From Rhizophlyctis rosea (Eukaryota > Chytridiomycota > Chytridiomycetes > Rhizophlyctidales > Rhizophlyctidaceae), in contig JADGJC010000458.1 in NCBI GenBank assembly GCA_027596075.1, positions 8,044-25,391 on the forward strand: a stretch of DNA of 17,348 nucleotides, written 5' to 3'. A model generated the notes under the pieces. That model worked only from the letters and a program-made list of their open reading frames with translations. It did not search any database and had not been told where the DNA came from. The translations under genes were made by a program, and so were the position numbers. This document shows positions 16,901 through 17,348 of this stretch, in pieces. Position 1 is the stretch's first letter; each line of letters begins with the position of its first letter.

Positions 16901-17348
16901 CCGCCAACTCATGAAGACACCTCTGCACCACTCTCCGTCTCCTCTCCTCCCGCGCACCAACAACCCCCAACACCCCCTCCCCAACCCTCATCCAAGTCAA
17001 CATAGCTCCAAACACAATCTCTGCAGTCTGGTTGATCCCCGCCATCGACACATCTTCAACATCAACCCTAAACTCCGACCCCCCACCAACACCACCGTCC
17101 CCATCCCCCCGCATAACAACCCCAACACCCCTCACACCCCGAATATCAACATCCAAAACAACCGGATGCCCCCTCAACTCATCTTCCTCACCCCTCCCAC
17201 CCCCCGAAACAGGAACCCCAACAACACCAACACCCCCAACACCACCCCCAAAAAACCTAACATCCCCCAAAAACCTCCCAAGCACCAACTCACACCACCC
17301 AAGCCAAAACAACCCGACCTCCCCAACACACCCACCAATCGGAAGCGA
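10953..17348 (-). CDS. CSF1-like: Csf1/BLTP1-like bridge lipid-transfer protein, 5'-partial
   Basis: An uninterrupted frame of about 2131 codons runs off the right edge; there is no start in the window (the apparent one at 17312 is TTG, and the frame stays open to 17348). The best landmark is the C-terminus: EPQLTITGDATPWEWVEWLGV, DRFPRMVYGTV and a final hydrophobic stretch, as in the fragile-site-associated (FSA) C-terminal region of Csf1/KIAA1109/Tweek. Long beta-rich blocks such as MRPMALGAMVDLFLYYKNELA and GFRTDFSGKIDIALNFGLYKYLKELVGLYEK fit that family. Csf1 and BLTP1 are long grooved proteins that bridge the ER to other membranes and move glycerolipids; yeast Csf1 is linked to phosphatidylethanolamine supply for GPI-anchor synthesis and to growth in the cold. 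Family members are about 3000-5000 residues, so the ER-anchoring N-terminus lies outside. A Gly/Ala/Pro-rich insert precedes the last conserved block. I see no introns in 6.4 kb. Confidence 0.8.
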   Translation of the reverse strand, partial: SLPIGGCVGEVGLFWLGWCELVLGRFLGDVRFFGGGVGGVGVVGVPVSGGGRGEEDELRGHPVVLDVDIRGVRGVGVVMRGDGDGGVGGGSEFRVDVEDVSMAGINQTAEIVFGAMLTWMRVGEGVLGVVGAREERRRRVVQRCLHELAVKARKKGVTGDNLPGFLGPKGTVAPVWGLEKPKHHSETGWKVLMDLRWCLRAVGGLDGEEVGGDTGRDEARLWYESLMRYFATWKKWEAGNLVGADVLQRVYERKGRGREVGVEEVKAVLNGAGEVKVGRVEMAVFEAGSEDNSAVVGPVRIDVKAEVKGEEILDVFRTGGGAGTGTGPGHVKRMSGVVASLVGTDLGSVSVSGMSGVLGRGMERGTDVLPGQAVDVAVKINVGAVEVQIDPNILGFIGHALRVHRWFLNASSVTPGDRVDEGPRERKVMDILGGLQYVLSATAAVASFKASAVAHNLVAKAAIAGLQTSTVQAGMHSERHSLLSEAASGTSGGYLSETGSRAVGGRLVHSTAGGIKSFKLAISERNARSYQAVDENTLVAVEIAGVNGTVSMGEGRVKDAAAGGGAHHETVSVAVVIRGIAIQLPRSFLKVHAFLEKWGDEDLPRYDFLLTNLAREWAPAAADDAIPDLVSEGLMAKKAHPWSVMPLNIQFVLSRLSIESDLLAALRFFYDAHDMLVFVDREPVGRGMRGGGGSVSEGLNKIKFLGRLGRHEMKFLARSAARGVGSGREEQDHEWTSFALPSISSHGTVLQSSGSDSAGIPAKVEADVAVDVIEATVDVSIVDQLITTQSVLGGEVNDILDVFNFYSRKRSQRQKEKVVPELGFGRGDAGLLYAMKISVQGIRIAAQSPGSAVLFESDMLNGFAMNLPQEVATVGPGAHGAAHLRQTKTLWRFAVNRLSLSLLPRLSDCGEMLAGKRTSALAYVVMDFTIQNYRGKLESPGLSAWSVAPSHSSLGSSRAAASSNASFGSGHNVGGEPPEEKPLETFFIRLHKIHMAMRPMALGAMVDLFLYYKNELARRGEEKAEELQNIKQNAQRFLKGVNVPITEYTKSRSFLEDKIVVLRLTHIGIAIPLTDDENAVDVLAAGVSDGGKTAAVPAFLMSARSINFLTKRFASSSGQIRDLAIQFVPAFDHTNPRHFSPASHPLQNRIVLRDVNAEVVHRLGQADMRIAVDASIKGFELEVDASVTGYINRFNMIYEKSRERMVSSRLVVDESPSGSGPYLEPTSPISADGSTSTTSSSIARVEFEGRFVFEAGTCKISNLAKGKPLGEELVSTPRATESDDHAVHVLVLPGISIFTTGRTLFGDIPLLGPEIGKTDGFDKALHIELVVHPSDNTLHPSILIFFNDLMANLKVGRNIQRQDAHEREQEHRTASASTSNVAAALSAYQRHSVTFYLRLSRTKVNLSCQPTSKVICALNLDEANFMFSFVPKDDVTSGQQFLSCTGNILGTSAFLRHAFSPEDCIRGEIPRLSFNVTVMDETVKRAYAVEIGLPSILGNLNVRHLQDYFLFEHMWFRPPSAVTPDAATPSPVAEKMSGLFGTSQQGSRSLLQLSRVAMDASADFLDTFVVALRVNRIEFGADLGQSIGKIAVTVDSIVGSLNAVSDPVAWQKRAVSLAIADIALKGEGRFSGSTSINGLNVIAESENPLGEGIMNDRWGNGTEISVHVKRIASQLQYQYERILILEMFPISGGLIDKWKFGGTGTDLSMDVDFTIDSVKLIMSRTTIPTFFHMFDRLSALIDEKRVINVPSRNGENIGDAMNPLDLLPPSVKKKHRRPSEWLADSTTPQRSPTSPRFPSSPPSPNDLRKFWTMDGINANLSTRLRLYLGDAFIVLTRYNFRDPECAHIVTKRCEMSFTQQPKDSEHADEETALNLTGFTVRKCATKPISQSEERMWTTQQWFAFMTSSAAKNVVTVPPVVVSLKTATSVPEGMVRFGFRTDFSGKIDIALNFGLYKYLKELVGLYEKALSGGGELELEGSGGAAGGAAGGAAGAAGQSAPVKSSTVAITTGGSAGAAQGVSKPAAGTITSSPPDRIPPPPAAPPVALLGQLQFVQVGDMVFEPQLTITGDATPWEWVEWLGVHKDRFPRMVYGTVTIHLALLMEIVGGFYGEVCVVPVEVGDADRRDRVKL
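11215..11413 (-). repeat. Low-complexity Gly/Ala and Pro-rich insert in the Csf1-like protein
   Basis: The coding strand gives repeated GGAAGGAAGGAAG (about 11362-11413), then a Ser/Thr/Gly stretch and a Pro-rich PPDRIPPPPAAPP (about 11218-11260), just before the conserved C-terminal block. It is probably a flexible linker, encoded partly by imperfect GCN/GGN triplet repeats that may vary in length. Confidence 0.7.

Noticed and set aside
11062..16914. Many + strand open frames opposite the Csf1-like gene, some up to about 200 codons
   Set aside because: They are antisense shadows of a 2131-codon frame with clear family features; the skewed composition keeps the opposite strand free of stops. 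None shows a recognisable domain.
17310..17312. Apparent start of the Csf1-like frame
   Set aside because: The codon is TTG and the frame stays open to the window edge, so the gene continues to the right.
1..17348. CRISPR arrays, tRNA or rRNA genes, intact transposons
   Set aside because: No regularly spaced direct repeats, no tRNA A/B-box pair in the intergenic regions, no rRNA-like sequence, and no transposase or reverse-transcriptase motifs were seen in any frame.

Overview
The window is nuclear DNA of a fungus. The reasons are short spliceosomal introns (58-71 nt, GT..AG, CTGAC-type branch sites), a NACHT-WD40 receptor of the fungal NLR type, and a very large Csf1/BLTP1-like lipid-transfer protein. 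An early-diverging (chytrid-like) fungus would fit, but nothing here fixes the lineage. There is no sign of a bacterial operon, CRISPR array, rRNA or tRNA gene.

Layout, left to right. 1-1358: no supported gene. 1359-2234 (+): alpha/beta-hydrolase with an altered nucleophile elbow. 2428-3077 (-): LURP-one-related (LOR) reading frame broken by shifts. 3078-3665: shared upstream region with nested inverted repeats. 3666-7902 (+): a four-exon gene for a TIR-NACHT-WD40 NLR of 1349 residues, whose TIR domain has Ser where NADase TIRs have the catalytic Glu. 8201-9018 (-) and 9594-10582 (-): two tandem paralogues of an unrecognised four-helix membrane protein, each with coding disruptions. 10953 to beyond the right edge (-): the C-terminal ~2130 residues of a Csf1/BLTP1-like protein, intronless here.

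The left 10.6 kb looks like an accessory neighbourhood: an intact-looking immune-type receptor among decaying or frame-broken membrane or membrane-associated genes, next to one large conserved housekeeping gene. I see no operon-like logic. The genes are separated by 193-588 nt and lie in mixed orientation. The NLR and the LOR remnant diverge from one upstream region. The NLR and the first membrane paralogue converge. A link between the receptor and its neighbours is possible but is inference only. The main candidates for something new are the TIR-NLR and the membrane-protein pair.
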